This document shows positions 1 through 8,944 of a stretch of DNA of 64,000 nt, in pieces. Source of the DNA: Polaribacter sp. SA4-12. GTDB taxonomy: Bacteria; Bacteroidota; Bacteroidia; Flavobacteriales; Flavobacteriaceae. Location: assembly GCF_002163675.1 (NCBI RefSeq), contig NZ_CP019334.1:2771501-2835500 (forward strand), read 5' to 3'. Each line of letters begins with the position of its first letter. Position 1 is the stretch's first letter. The translations under genes and the position numbers were made by a program. The notes under the pieces were generated by a model that ran no database searches, was not told where the DNA came from, and worked only from the letters and a program-made list of their open reading frames with translations.

Positions 1-528
1 AACTCAATTATGGATGGTGCAGATGCAGTAATGCTTTCTGGAGAAACATCTGTAGGGAAACACCCAATTAGAGTTATTCAAAAAATGGCAGAAATTATTA
101 AAGCTGTTGAAAACTCTAGAATGATTAAAGTACCACATGAAGCACCACATATTAGAACAAACAGATTTATTACAAAATCAGTTTGTCATCATGCAGCTTT
201 AATGGCAAATGATATAGATGCAGCAGCAATTTCTACACTTACTAGAAGTGGTTATACTGCTTTTCAAATATCTGCTTGGAGACCACAAGCTAAAATATTA
301 GTATTTTCATCAGAAAGAAGAATTTTAGGAAAACTAAACTTACTTTGGGGTGTAAAAGCTTTTTATTATGATGCAAACTTAACTACTGATGCAACAGTTG
401 TTGATATCAATAGAATATCAAAAGAAAAAGGATATGTACAACAAGGAGATCTTATGATTAACCTTACATCTATGCCTGCAAAAGCGCAAGGAATGGTGAA
501 TACATCTAGAGTTTCTGAAATAGAATAA
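1..528 (+). CDS. pyk: Pyruvate kinase, C-terminal part (5' end outside window)
   Basis: The frame is open from base 1, so this is the 3' part of a longer gene. The visible 176 residues carry the end of the catalytic barrel (MDGADAVMLSGETSVGK, the segment around the phosphoenolpyruvate site) and then the C-terminal regulatory domain (residues about 60-170). Pyruvate kinase converts phosphoenolpyruvate and ADP to pyruvate and ATP, the last step of glycolysis, in the cytosol. A strong hairpin terminator follows 22 bases after the stop, so it is the last gene of its transcript. Identification rests on the highly conserved catalytic segment. Confidence 0.96.
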   Translation, partial: NSIMDGADAVMLSGETSVGKHPIRVIQKMAEIIKAVENSRMIKVPHEAPHIRTNRFITKSVCHHAALMANDIDAAAISTLTRSGYTAFQISAWRPQAKILVFSSERRILGKLNLLWGVKAFYYDANLTTDATVVDINRISKEKGYVQQGDLMINLTSMPAKAQGMVNTSRVSEIE

Positions 529-550
529 TTATTAGTTTAAACTATATATT

Positions 551-586
551 AAAAAAGCATTCTGATTTTTCAGAATGCTTTTTTTT
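551..586. terminator. Rho-independent terminator after pyruvate kinase
   Basis: A perfect 14-bp stem (551-564 pairs with 571-584, core GCATTCTG/CAGAATGC) with a 6-nt loop is followed by a T run. The A run on the other side would let it act in both directions. Confidence 0.93.
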
Positions 587-619
587 GCTTTAAATAAAAA
601 TGGGTTAATTTTTTTGAAG

Positions 620-890
620 CTATTTCCTACTTGGAATTTATCTTGAGCGAAGTAGAAAGGCTATATCTTTTCATTATTGTCATTTCGAAGTTTATTTTTT
701 TGTAAACTGTGGCAATCTCATAACTAGAAACGGATTACTTCGTTTCACTCGTAATGATGCTTATTTATTGGTAATAGAAAGGATGTTTTTTCTAATGCGG
801 AGTATTCAACGATTCAATAAAATATTAAAGTAGAGTTAATCAGGGATACCCATTTTACGAACTATTAGTCATTACGAGACACAAAGTAAT
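620..890. repeat. Intergenic repeat remnants in the 529-904 gap
   Basis: The gap between pyruvate kinase and the M28 peptidase holds no gene I can support. It contains pieces typical of dispersed flavobacterial intergenic repeats: TTGAGCGAAGTAGAAAGG near 642-660; an inverted pair starting GTCATTTCGAAG at 679 and ending CACTCGTAATGAT at about 757, with GCAATCTCATAA and GATTACTTCG inside; and a further partial copy, GTCATTACGAGACACAAAG, at 868-886. They look like degraded copies of one palindromic element family. No coding potential is seen. Confidence 0.6.
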
Positions 891-904
891 TTTTTCATGA
901 ACCT

Positions 905-3202
905 TTATAACTTCAGTTTTTTAGATATAATAATAGCATCATTGGTAACAAAAGGCATTGGCATCATTTCTTCTGTTCTTGGAGTTATCGAAAAATTAGA
1001 GTTTTCTAATAAATCATAAGAGATTTCATTCAATATAACATCTAATTCATATGCTGTTAAAACACTAAAAGAAATGGTAACTTCTTTATCTTGGTTTGCT
1101 AAATGATACACTAAAAAAGTACCACTTTTCACATCATAACTCTTTCCATCATTTACCAAAACGTCATTTACTTTAAACTGATATAACTTCAATTTTTTGT
1201 TTGTAATAAATTCTAACTTATTCACTTTTCTGTCGGATGAAATCGTAAATTCTAAAAAACGTTTGTCGCCAATAATTGTATCTAACTCTGTTTCTATGTT
1301 TGCAGATGAAATATTTCTAAACTCCGTTTTTTTATGATACTTAAAACGAGTATTGTATTTACTTTTAGTTTCTGCATTTGCAATACTTCCTTCTGTTGCG
1401 CTTTCATCAAAAATTTGTTTGGTGTAATCATCTAAAGTTGAATTGTAAGTCCCAAAATAAGCTGTTTTATCATCAGAATTTTGAATATAAACAATACTAT
1501 TAGGTTTTTTATTATCAACAGTAAAACCACTATTATAAGTTGCCAAACCAAAGAATAGAATTGCTAAGAAACCAACTGTTTTTTGCATCCAAAAAGTTTT
1601 CTTTTGATGAAATGAGAGTATCATCAACCCAAAAACTAAAGCAATTATAATTCCGCTGACAAACAATATTTTTAAACCTAAACCAACAGGGAACATTTTA
1701 ACTAAAGGAGCAAAAATATAAATAGTCGGAATTGATAAAATAGTAAATAAGATGCGTCTCGATTTTTCTTCCAAATTCATAAAAACAGCAATCGCTAAAA
1801 TGATCAATGCAGAAAATACCGGAATTATAAAAAATCCAGCTCCTTTTAAAGACGCGTTTATAAAGAAATTAATAACCAACCAAATTACAATTGGGGCAAT
1901 TAATAAATCTGTAGTTTTCTCATGTTTAGAAATGTATTTATAGACTTTAAATAAGACCCATAAATTTAAGAATACGAATGCAGTTATATATTGATATCCA
2001 TTATAGGTAAAACCGTGTAAAATGTCTTTATATGCAGGATGAATTATTAATAATAACTTCCAGAGACCAAAAGAAACGCCTCCGCACAAAAGTATAGCGG
2101 TTATAAACACTCCAAAACCTTTTAAAATTCCTTTTAAAGAAAGTTTTCCTTTAGAAAATCCGAAGAAAAGTAAAATTAAAAAAACGATAACTGCGATAAT
2201 TAACATTGGAAAAACCCAAGAAAAAGGATAAGTTGCTAATTTTACAAACGGAAAGTTTACATAGACAAAATCTTCATCAGAATTTAAATCTGACAAATCT
2301 GAATTTGCAAAATAATTTACTGTTGACGTAAAATAATCTGCTTGATGTAATAAAGTTTCTCTGTCTAAACGTTCAAAAGAATCTTGTGCGGTATGATAAT
2401 CGAAATGATCGCCAATAAACGCAAAATTGAAACCATTTATATCTGCATTTTCTCTAAAAACAGTTAAATCTGTATCATTAGGCAACTTTTTATAAATGCT
2501 ATACATTAAAGAATTTGTTGCAGGATAATTAGGTTTTGCTGCCATAAATTCTGACAATAACTTACTGTTTTTTCCATTGGTTTCCATCAACATATAACTT
2601 GGACCACCACTTCCTCGAGCTTCAAAATTTAAAACCAAACCAATATCTTTTGTCCAGGAATGTTCATCAACAAAAGCCTGAGCACCTAATAAACCTAGCT
2701 CTTCAGCATCAGAAATTAAGATAATAATATCATTTTTTGGCTGTTCGTTCTTTTCTAAGAAAACTCTAATTCCTTCTAAAATAGTTACAACTCCAGAACC
2801 AGCATCACTTGCACCTAAAGAAGAATGAGGATTAGAATCGTAATGTGTTAACAACATTAATGCTTTTCCGTTTTCAGAACCTTTAATTCTGGCTAAAATA
2901 TTTTCTGCTGTAGTTGCTGCAAACCATTTTTTATTAATTGCTGTTTGGGTTTGAATTTCTGTATCTAATCCCATTTTATGAAGTTCGTCTACAATATAGT
3001 TTTGAACTTCTTTATGATTTTCAGATCCTGTATAATGTGCCTCTTTACTAATTTTCTTTAGATGAAATAGGGCATTATTAATTGAGAATTCAGTTTTAGA
3101 TGGAGTTTCTTCAGGATAAAAGGTAGGTTTTAAATCAGAAAAACTCCAATAGATAACTCCAATAATTATAAGTACAGAAACAAGAGATGAAAAGGCTTTC
3201 AT
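905..3202 (-). CDS. Membrane-anchored M28 family metallopeptidase
   Basis: A 765-residue protein with an N-terminal membrane anchor (about 5-20), a periplasmic M28 zinc aminopeptidase domain (about 40-300), about eight membrane segments (330-560) and a C-terminal soluble domain. Zinc-site residues are visible: His120 in THYDSNP, Asp133 in ASDAGSG, Glu167/Glu168 in SDAEELG, Glu194 in NFEARG and a His in DYHTAQD. The architecture (M28 domain followed by many helices) resembles the ERMP1/Fxna branch. It probably trims peptides at the outer face of the inner membrane; the substrate is unknown. It stands alone, divergent from the CBS gene. Confidence 0.88.
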   Translation of the reverse strand: MKAFSSLVSVLIIIGVIYWSFSDLKPTFYPEETPSKTEFSINNALFHLKKISKEAHYTGSENHKEVQNYIVDELHKMGLDTEIQTQTAINKKWFAATTAENILARIKGSENGKALMLLTHYDSNPHSSLGASDAGSGVVTILEGIRVFLEKNEQPKNDIIILISDAEELGLLGAQAFVDEHSWTKDIGLVLNFEARGSGGPSYMLMETNGKNSKLLSEFMAAKPNYPATNSLMYSIYKKLPNDTDLTVFRENADINGFNFAFIGDHFDYHTAQDSFERLDRETLLHQADYFTSTVNYFANSDLSDLNSDEDFVYVNFPFVKLATYPFSWVFPMLIIAVIVFLILLFFGFSKGKLSLKGILKGFGVFITAILLCGGVSFGLWKLLLIIHPAYKDILHGFTYNGYQYITAFVFLNLWVLFKVYKYISKHEKTTDLLIAPIVIWLVINFFINASLKGAGFFIIPVFSALIILAIAVFMNLEEKSRRILFTILSIPTIYIFAPLVKMFPVGLGLKILFVSGIIIALVFGLMILSFHQKKTFWMQKTVGFLAILFFGLATYNSGFTVDNKKPNSIVYIQNSDDKTAYFGTYNSTLDDYTKQIFDESATEGSIANAETKSKYNTRFKYHKKTEFRNISSANIETELDTIIGDKRFLEFTISSDRKVNKLEFITNKKLKLYQFKVNDVLVNDGKSYDVKSGTFLVYHLANQDKEVTISFSVLTAYELDVILNEISYDLLENSNFSITPRTEEMMPMPFVTNDAIIISKKLKL

Positions 3203-3308
3203 TTGATGAAATAATTTTTATAAATGTATGAAATAAAAAAAACTTACTTTAAATTGTGAAAAAAACAGAAAAAACAGTAAATTTAAAACAATTAAAAACG
3301 AAACGATT

Positions 3309-3779
3309 ATGGCAATTAAAAGCTTTCAAGGAAAAAGAGATACGAAGCAAGGAAAAGAAGATGCTCAAATTTTAGTGTCTGATTATATGACAACAAAATT
3401 GATAACTTTTAAAGCTGAAGATTCCTTAGATCATGTAATTAATCAATTAATTACATATAAAATTTCTGGTGGCCCCGTTGTAAATGATAAAAATGATTTA
3501 ATAGGTATTATTTCTGAAACGGATTGTATTAAGCATATTTCTGAGAGCAAATATTACAATATGCCTTCTGATATAAATAATACTGTAGGTAAATATATGG
3601 TTACAGATGTTGATACGATTGATAAAGACATGAATATTTTTGATGCCGCTTTTAAATTTATAAGTTCACACAGAAGAAGATTTCCTGTTGTTGAAAACGG
3701 AAAATTAATTGGGCAATTAAGCCAGAAAGATGTTTTAAAAGCTGCAATTAGTGTAAAAGGTAATACTTGGAATAGTTAA
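3309..3779 (+). CDS. CBS-domain pair protein
   Basis: A 156-residue soluble protein made almost only of two CBS motifs (about 25-80 with SDYMTT and GIISETDCI, and 95-150 with YMVTDV and GQLSQKDVL). Such stand-alone Bateman modules bind adenine nucleotides and act as energy sensors; the partner cannot be told here. The last 4 bases overlap the 3' end of the convergent GIDE-like gene. CBS proteins often accompany universal stress proteins in dormancy regulons, but no island-type operator is found upstream of this one. Confidence 0.85.
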   Translation: MAIKSFQGKRDTKQGKEDAQILVSDYMTTKLITFKAEDSLDHVINQLITYKISGGPVVNDKNDLIGIISETDCIKHISESKYYNMPSDINNTVGKYMVTDVDTIDKDMNIFDAAFKFISSHRRRFPVVENGKLIGQLSQKDVLKAAISVKGNTWNS

Positions 3780-4480
3780 AATCGTTTTTTAGATTTAATA
3801 TTAGGTAAATCTGTAATAATTAATTTTTGTTTATCAGAACTCTCTAGTTCGGCTATTTTAGAATATGAATAGCCTTCTATTGGTTCTTTTAAACTTTTCC
3901 ATTTTGCAATTCCAGCAACAGTTATTTGTTCGCCAATTTCTATAATTGCCTCAGAATAACGCAAAGATTTATTGAAGCCAAAAAAACTTTCACTATCAAC
4001 ATTATAGTTTGCTAAAAGCTCATTGAATTCTGGAGTTGGATCATTAAAAGTACCTGAGTTTGTTTTTTTATCAACGACTAAATGACTGATGTAATTTTTA
4101 GGATTTTGAGAAGGCCTTACCATTGCAAAATCTCCATTTTTTTCTAAAAAGAATTCTTGAATTTTTTCTTCTTTAACAATAGTGTCCCAATAAGAGCTTT
4201 TACCATTACTCTTTTTCTTTTCAATTTTCATCACATAAAAAACACATTTCCTTTTACTAAAAGGAGCAATTAAAGGCTCTTTTACATGTAGTGCTTTTCC
4301 TGAAAATCGTGTAAATTCATTATTTCTTAAACTGCCTATTTGTTTAATTGGTAGTTTAGATAGTGTTCTAATAATTCTTTGTTTCGTATTAAAGTAATAG
4401 ATTAAAATACCTACAAGTGCAGCTATAGAAATTACAGTAATTGGAACAAAAAAGGAATTTGAGGATAGAAACATTATCAT
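3776..4480 (-). CDS. GIDE-domain-like membrane protein
   Basis: A 234-residue protein with one N-terminal membrane segment (about 11-28) followed by a cytosolic region with the pattern of the GIDE domain: FSGKALHVKEPLIAPFSKRKCVFY, residues about 58-85, and GEQITVAGIAKW about 182-194. Bacterial GIDE-like proteins are annotated after the eukaryotic MUL1 ligase but lack the RING finger, as here, so a ligase role is not supported. Its 3' end overlaps the CBS gene by 4 bases in convergent orientation. Function unknown. Confidence 0.55.
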   Translation of the reverse strand: MIMFLSSNSFFVPITVISIAALVGILIYYFNTKQRIIRTLSKLPIKQIGSLRNNEFTRFSGKALHVKEPLIAPFSKRKCVFYVMKIEKKKSNGKSSYWDTIVKEEKIQEFFLEKNGDFAMVRPSQNPKNYISHLVVDKKTNSGTFNDPTPEFNELLANYNVDSESFFGFNKSLRYSEAIIEIGEQITVAGIAKWKSLKEPIEGYSYSKIAELESSDKQKLIITDLPNIKSKKRF

Positions 4481-4525
4481 ATAAATTTAACTATTAGTAT
4501 CGTTTTCTGTAAAATAGTTACAGAT

Positions 4526-4876
4526 TTAATCTCTTTTAATCAATAAAAACATTTCATTATCTAAAGGTAAATAACCTTCATCATATATATAAAAATAAGT
4601 GTTTCCTGTTTTTGTTTTATAGATGGATGTAAAAAACTGAAAGTCGAAACCTTTATCGTATAATTTGGTTCTTGTTACTTTGGTTTTACCTGTTGTATTT
4701 AATTCTGATAAAATTTTATGATTTTTTCTAAGACGATTATTAATGTTTCTGATGAGGTTCTTACTGTCTTTATTTACACGATTATTGTATGCGTTTCTGC
4801 AATAATCAGAACAGAATTTCTTATCAATTCTACCTTTTACCACCTCATCACATTCTAAACATTTTTTACTTTCCAT
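4526..4876 (-). CDS. Small zinc-ribbon protein
   Basis: A 116-residue protein with an N-terminal zinc-ribbon (CLECDEVV and FCSDYCRNAYNNR, residues about 6-32), similar to a small family conserved in Bacteroidetes. The remaining part is basic and then beta-rich (YFYIYDEGYLPL). Its start overlaps the end of the upstream acetyltransferase by 11 bases, so the two are co-transcribed. It may bind nucleic acid or a protein partner; no specific function is recognised. Confidence 0.6.
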   Translation of the reverse strand: MESKKCLECDEVVKGRIDKKFCSDYCRNAYNNRVNKDSKNLIRNINNRLRKNHKILSELNTTGKTKVTRTKLYDKGFDFQFFTSIYKTKTGNTYFYIYDEGYLPLDNEMFLLIKRD

Positions 4877-5408
4877 AGTTTTCTTTTTTAAGTTGATACC
4901 AATTTACATTCACGTTTTCATACTCAAATTCATTTACAAATTGCAATCCAATTCTTTGTAAAATTTTATTAGAACCTACATTTTCTACTTCTGCAGCTGC
5001 ATAAATAATATCATAATTTAATGTTTTAAAACCAAAATCTAAACAAGCAATTGCAGCTTCTAAACCATAGCCTTTTTTCCAATACTTAGGAATCAATCGA
5101 TAGCCAATATCAATAAAGTTATCAAAACCATTAAGTGTTTCTTTTTCACCTTTATTCAATTTTAAACCTGACCAACCAATAAATTCGCCTGATTTTTTTT
5201 CTATTACAGCAAAACGTCCAATTCCTCTTTCGTTGTATTGATATCTAATAAACTGAATCACATTTTCAGCTTCCTTTTTCGTTTTTATAGGATGATTCCC
5301 TAAATACTTGTGAACTTCTGCATTTGAGTCTAATTCAAACATTCCCTCAAGATCAGATTCTCTAATTTCTCTAAGGATTAATCTTTCGGTTTCTATATAA
5401 ACTTTCAT
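4866..5408 (-). CDS. GNAT family N-acetyltransferase (RimJ/RimL type)
   Basis: A 180-residue single-domain GNAT protein. Visible marks are the N-terminal ETERLILREIRESDLEGM typical of the RimJ/RimL group, the acetyl-CoA pyrophosphate loop region RLIPKYWKKGYGLEAA (about 108-122) and the C-terminal N-x-GSNKILQRIGL (about 143-155). These enzymes acetylate protein N-termini or small amines; the substrate cannot be told. It is the first gene of a pair with the zinc-ribbon gene. Confidence 0.88.
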   Translation of the reverse strand: MKVYIETERLILREIRESDLEGMFELDSNAEVHKYLGNHPIKTKKEAENVIQFIRYQYNERGIGRFAVIEKKSGEFIGWSGLKLNKGEKETLNGFDNFIDIGYRLIPKYWKKGYGLEAAIACLDFGFKTLNYDIIYAAAEVENVGSNKILQRIGLQFVNEFEYENVNVNWYQLKKENYGK

Positions 5409-5562
5409 ATAGCTAAAGTACCAAAAAATATCCGTTTACAAACGACTACAAATAATTACAACCGAAAGTAATTGTTTTGTAACCGAATAAAATTGTAATG
5501 ATGTCGCAACTTTGCAGTGTCAAAACGAATTGACAAATAATAATAATTTAAAACCTTATCTT

Positions 5563-5901
5563 ATGAGTACGTTAAGAAACAGAGTACAGTTAATTGGAAA
5601 TTTAGGAAACAACCCAGAAATTATCACTTTAGAAAGTGGAAATAAATTAGCAAAATTTTCTATTGCTACAAATGAAAGTTATAAAAATGCTCAAGGCGAA
5701 AAAGTAACAGATACACAATGGCATAATGTTGTAGCTTGGAATAAAACAGCAGAAATTATTGAGAGATATTTAGAAAAAGGAAATGAAGTTGCTATAGAAG
5801 GTAAACTAACTTCTAGATCTTACGAAACCAAAGAAGGCGAAAAAAGATACATTACAGAGGTTGTAGCAAATGAAGTTTTAATGTTAGGAAATAAGCAGTA
5901 A
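5563..5901 (+). CDS. ssb: Single-stranded DNA-binding protein, short form
   Basis: A 112-residue OB-fold protein starting MSTLRNRVQLIGNLGNNPE. The start at 5563 was chosen over an in-frame ATG at 5512 because family members begin with this sequence and the extra 17 residues look non-coding. Conserved marks are LAKFSIATNES, TQWHNVVAWNKTAE and GKLTSRSYE. It ends right after the OB fold (NEVLMLGNKQ), without the acidic DDDIPF-type tip that recruits repair proteins in full-length SSB. It may be a secondary SSB used in recombination or uptake. A terminator follows. Confidence 0.92.
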   Translation: MSTLRNRVQLIGNLGNNPEIITLESGNKLAKFSIATNESYKNAQGEKVTDTQWHNVVAWNKTAEIIERYLEKGNEVAIEGKLTSRSYETKEGEKRYITEVVANEVLMLGNKQ

Positions 5902-5922
5902 AATATATTACTGTAAAAAGAT

Positions 5923-5950
5923 AAAACCCACTTATAAAGAGTGGGTTTTT
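5923..5950 (+). terminator. Terminator after ssb
   Basis: Hairpin AAAACCCACT / AGTGGGTTTTT with a 7-nt loop and a T run, 21 bases after the ssb stop. Confidence 0.9.
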
Positions 5951-5986
5951 CTGTTAAGTTAAATTATTTGATTTTAAGATGTTTAA

Positions 5987-6030
5987 CTGATTGGGGTCAT
6001 TGGTGTAAGTTTTTAATTTTAATAATTTAG
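5987..6030 (+). promoter_or_regulatory. FNR/CRP-like operator plus -7 box of the lipoprotein/dehydrogenase operon
   Basis: Operator CTGATTGGGGTCAT at 5987-6000 (dyad TGAT-N4-GTCA). A -7 box TAATTTAG lies at 6023-6030, its end exactly 36.5 bp from the operator centre. The start point would be near 6035, 15 bases before the ATG. Confidence 0.72.
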
Positions 6031-6049
6031 GAGATGAAAACAAAATACC

Positions 6050-6688
6050 ATGAAAAACTTCATATACCTTTTAGTGATAACAATCTTTTTTAGCTGTTCA
6101 TCAATTAAAACAATAGACAGTTGGAAAAGTAAAAACCATGCAGATTTTAAACCTCAAAAAGTATTAATTATTGGAATTACAGAAAACTTAACAGCAAGAA
6201 GAATCTTTGAAGAGGAATTAAAAGAGGAGCTAAATTTGAAAGGTATTGAAGCCAGAGAAAGCTATGAAATGTTTACACCTAAATTTACAAATGAAAAACA
6301 AACAGAAGAAAATATTCAGGAAGAAATAGAAAAAATTACTAAAAATGGTTTTGATGCAATATTAATTTCTGCTGTTAAAGGAGTAGATGAAGAAGTAAGC
6401 TACAATAATAATTATTACACCAATTATTATTACAGAAGACACCCTTTTAGACGTTATTATTATTTAAATCAAGCCGTATATTTTGATACAGGTTATTATA
6501 ATAAATATAAAATTTATCACGTAGAAACTTCATTATACAAACTAAAAGAAAATAATGATAAATCGTTAGTCTGGGTTATTTCCAATAAAATAATAGAACC
6601 TAGTTCAATAAATACAACTGTTAACGAATATGTAAACGTTATTATTAAATCCTTAAAAAAAGAAGGCATCATTGCATCTAACAAATAG
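6050..6688 (+). CDS. Putative lipoprotein, paralogue of the 27630-28271 gene
   Basis: A 212-residue protein with a lipoprotein signal (MKNFIYLLVITIFFSC, Cys16) and a compact domain. Shared marks with the second copy in this window are IDSWK/VERWK, KVLIIGITENLTARRIFEEEL, YHVETSLY and PSSI-x-TV. The main difference is a tyrosine-rich insert (about 122-145). The repeated pattern suggests a small envelope-anchored alpha/beta domain of unknown function. It is the first gene of an operon with the dehydrogenase (6-bp gap) under an FNR-like promoter. Confidence 0.72.
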   Translation: MKNFIYLLVITIFFSCSSIKTIDSWKSKNHADFKPQKVLIIGITENLTARRIFEEELKEELNLKGIEARESYEMFTPKFTNEKQTEENIQEEIEKITKNGFDAILISAVKGVDEEVSYNNNYYTNYYYRRHPFRRYYYLNQAVYFDTGYYNKYKIYHVETSLYKLKENNDKSLVWVISNKIIEPSSINTTVNEYVNVIIKSLKKEGIIASNK

Positions 6689-6694
6689 TTACTC

Positions 6695-7705
6695 ATGAAA
6701 ACACTTATATACAGTGCTAAAGATTTTGAAATTCCTTATTTAGAAAAAGCGAATTGTAAAAAACATAAATTTACTTTTTTAGAAGAATCATTGTCCTCAG
6801 AATCTGCAATGAAAGCTATTGGGTATAAAGCCATTTCAATCTCTTCAGCAGATGAAGCTTCACCAATTGTAATAGAAAAATTAAAAGATTTTGGAGTAGA
6901 ATATATCACTTTAAGATCTGTAGGACATGATAATGTAAATTTAAACTCAGCAAATACAATTGAAATAAGAGTTGCAAACGTACCCGCTTACTCACCTTAT
7001 GCAATTGCAGAACATGCTGTGGGTTTATTATTAACACTAAATAGAAAATTAATTGAATCAAATAAGAGAGTAAAATCGTTCAATTTTGATTTAAATCATC
7101 TTATTGGTTTTGATATAAACGAAAAGACAGTTGGTATTATAGGTACAGGTAAAATAGGTGCTATTATTACTAAAATAATGCATGGTTTTGGATGTGAATT
7201 ATTGGGTTGTGATGTTGTTAAAAATGAAGAATTAACAAAAAAATATGGAATGCAATATCAGTCTTTGGAAGCTCTTTGTAAAAACTCAGATATTATTTCA
7301 CTACATGTACCTTTAAATAGTGAAACGCATCATTTAATTGATAAAAATTTAATTGATAAAATGAAACCTGGTGTTGTAATAATAAATACTGCAAGAGGTG
7401 CCGTTTTAAATACAAAAGATGTTATTAAAGGTTTAGAAAGGGGAATCATTGGAGCTTTAGGAATAGATGTGTATGAAAAAGAAAGAGGATTATTTTTTAC
7501 AAATCATTCTAATGATATTATTACAGATGAAATGATTATTAAATTAAACGCAATGCCTAATGTACTAATTACAGGTCATCAAGCTTTTTTAACTGATGAA
7601 GCGCTAACAAATATTGCAGAAACAACCATTTATAATTTAGATTGCTGGAGTAAAAATGGAGTAACAGAAAATGAACTAACAAAGATTGTTAGTAAGAAAA
7701 AATGA
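6695..7705 (+). CDS. ldhA: D-2-hydroxyacid dehydrogenase, probably fermentative D-lactate dehydrogenase
   Basis: A 336-residue cytosolic NAD-dependent dehydrogenase of about LdhA length. Visible marks: the nucleotide loop GIIGTGKIGAIITK (about 145-158), catalytic Arg in NTARGAVLNT, Glu in the GLGIDVYEKE-like segment (ALGIDVYEKERG) and catalytic His in TGHQAFLTDEAL. The extended loop ERGLFFTNHSNDIITDEM is typical of the D-lactate dehydrogenase branch rather than of phosphoglycerate dehydrogenase. The reaction would be pyruvate + NADH to D-lactate, which regenerates NAD when respiration is limited and fits control by an FNR-like site. It ends flush against the convergent L,D-transpeptidase gene. 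Substrate is inferred. Confidence 0.82.
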   Translation: MKTLIYSAKDFEIPYLEKANCKKHKFTFLEESLSSESAMKAIGYKAISISSADEASPIVIEKLKDFGVEYITLRSVGHDNVNLNSANTIEIRVANVPAYSPYAIAEHAVGLLLTLNRKLIESNKRVKSFNFDLNHLIGFDINEKTVGIIGTGKIGAIITKIMHGFGCELLGCDVVKNEELTKKYGMQYQSLEALCKNSDIISLHVPLNSETHHLIDKNLIDKMKPGVVIINTARGAVLNTKDVIKGLERGIIGALGIDVYEKERGLFFTNHSNDIITDEMIIKLNAMPNVLITGHQAFLTDEALTNIAETTIYNLDCWSKNGVTENELTKIVSKKK

Positions 7706-8626
7706 TTATTTCTTACTGTAACCATAAATATCTTTTAAAATTATATTACCACCATTAACAGAATCTTTAATTATTAAATCATATCTAATTATTATTTTAG
7801 TGTTTATTGGCGCGTAATAATAAAGTATCCAAATATCTGTTTCGTTCGTACCAATGCAACCATTAGAATAGGCTTTTCCTAATGTTTTAGGATTTGTTGT
7901 TGGGTGTATTAATTGTCCATAACGTAAACCATTAATTTCAGTTTCTATAAAAGGAATTTGAGGTAATTTTGTTACTTTTTTATCATCTCTATTTGTTAGA
8001 TAATATTGATGTCCGTTAGCAGGATTATAGAAATCAGGAAAACGCTCGTGTCTTACAATTGTACCTTCTCCAGTTTTGGTTCTTAAATCTAAAACTCTTC
8101 CTGCCATTTTAAGATACTTTTTTTGATTTCTTCCAACTCTAACAGAAAAACTAAAAAGTTCTTCAGAGTTTTCAAAAATCCGAAGTTTAAATTCAGGGAT
8201 ATTTATATCAATTTTAGTGTTCTCAAATGAAGTATATATTTTCTTTGCTAATTTAGAGTCTGGTAGTATTAGTTGATCTCCTTTTTTTAAAACTATCATT
8301 TTTTTCTGATTATAAACAAAAGAATCTTTTTCTTTCATTAGATAATAATCAGTGTTTTTTAAGGTATTAATAATCCAGGGATTTGCTCTTACTAAAAGGT
8401 GTTCTGTTAATTTGTAGGTGGTTAAAGAATCATATTTTATAACAATAGAATCTAAAAACTGAAAATAATTTTCTACAGTAATATCTTTTTTAACTTTTAT
8501 TTTTTTCGGTGAAATAGTACGAATTATAATATTTTTTATTTGAAGAGGAGCAAAAGTATTTTTAGCACTAATATTAAAACATATTAGCAAAAAGATAATT
8601 ACAGAAAATTTTATTTTATGTCTCAT
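7706..8626 (-). CDS. L,D-transpeptidase (YkuD domain)
   Basis: A 306-residue exported protein with a signal peptide (about 1-21) and a C-terminal YkuD domain (about 140-280). The active-site signature is visible as a His in RYGQLIHPT and the nucleophile in YSNGCIGTNE, where the common S-H-G-C is S-N-G-C. These enzymes make 3-3 cross-links in peptidoglycan or attach proteins to it, in the periplasm. A segment about 60-125 before it may be a LysM-like wall-binding region (KGDQLILPD). It is transcribed alone from an FNR-like promoter, which points to wall hardening in the same state as the other island genes. Confidence 0.87.
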   Translation of the reverse strand: MRHKIKFSVIIFLLICFNISAKNTFAPLQIKNIIIRTISPKKIKVKKDITVENYFQFLDSIVIKYDSLTTYKLTEHLLVRANPWIINTLKNTDYYLMKEKDSFVYNQKKMIVLKKGDQLILPDSKLAKKIYTSFENTKIDINIPEFKLRIFENSEELFSFSVRVGRNQKKYLKMAGRVLDLRTKTGEGTIVRHERFPDFYNPANGHQYYLTNRDDKKVTKLPQIPFIETEINGLRYGQLIHPTTNPKTLGKAYSNGCIGTNETDIWILYYYAPINTKIIIRYDLIIKDSVNGGNIILKDIYGYSKK

Positions 8627-8655
8627 TTCTTCAATGAATTAGAAACGTTCTTTAG

Positions 8656-8699
8656 CTAAGTTATGTTTAATAAAAGAGGGTTCAAATGATTAATATCAG
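8656..8699 (-). promoter_or_regulatory. FNR/CRP-like operator plus -7 box of the L,D-transpeptidase gene
   Basis: On the reverse strand the operator reads CTGATATTAATCAT (8686-8699) and the -7 box TAACTTAG (8656-8663), with the same 36.5-bp spacing. The predicted start near 8651 gives a 24-base leader. The gap 8627-8944 holds only this and the divergent mla promoter. Confidence 0.74.
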
Positions 8700-8879
8700 T
8701 CACCTTAAATTATAGTGAGTTAAAACTTCTTTATCGGTTAATTTTTTTTACAATTTTACCTTTTCCCAAAAGAAGTTTATTATTTCATTGAGCACATTTA
8801 GAAAGTAAATCTGAATTTTATCAAAATTAAAATGAAGCAAAATTGTTATTCTTAAAGTGAAGTATATCAACATAGTAAT

Positions 8880-8923
8880 ATGATGATTGTCATTTGATAC
8901 ATAGTTGATTTAGAATATATTTG
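8880..8923 (+). promoter_or_regulatory. FNR/CRP-like operator plus perfect -7 box of the mla operon
   Basis: Operator ATGATGATTGTCAT at 8880-8893 and TATATTTG, a perfect TAnnTTTG, at 8916-8923; spacing is again 36.5 bp from centre to box end. The start point near 8928 lies 17 bases before the ATG at 8945 and rules out a TTG start at 8921. Confidence 0.78.
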
Positions 8924-8944
8924 GTAGAAGTATATATTAAACGA

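Noticed and set aside
5507..5514. CAACTTTG as an ssb promoter box
   Set aside because: One mismatch to TAnnTTTG and no -33 element at a suitable distance, so not listed.
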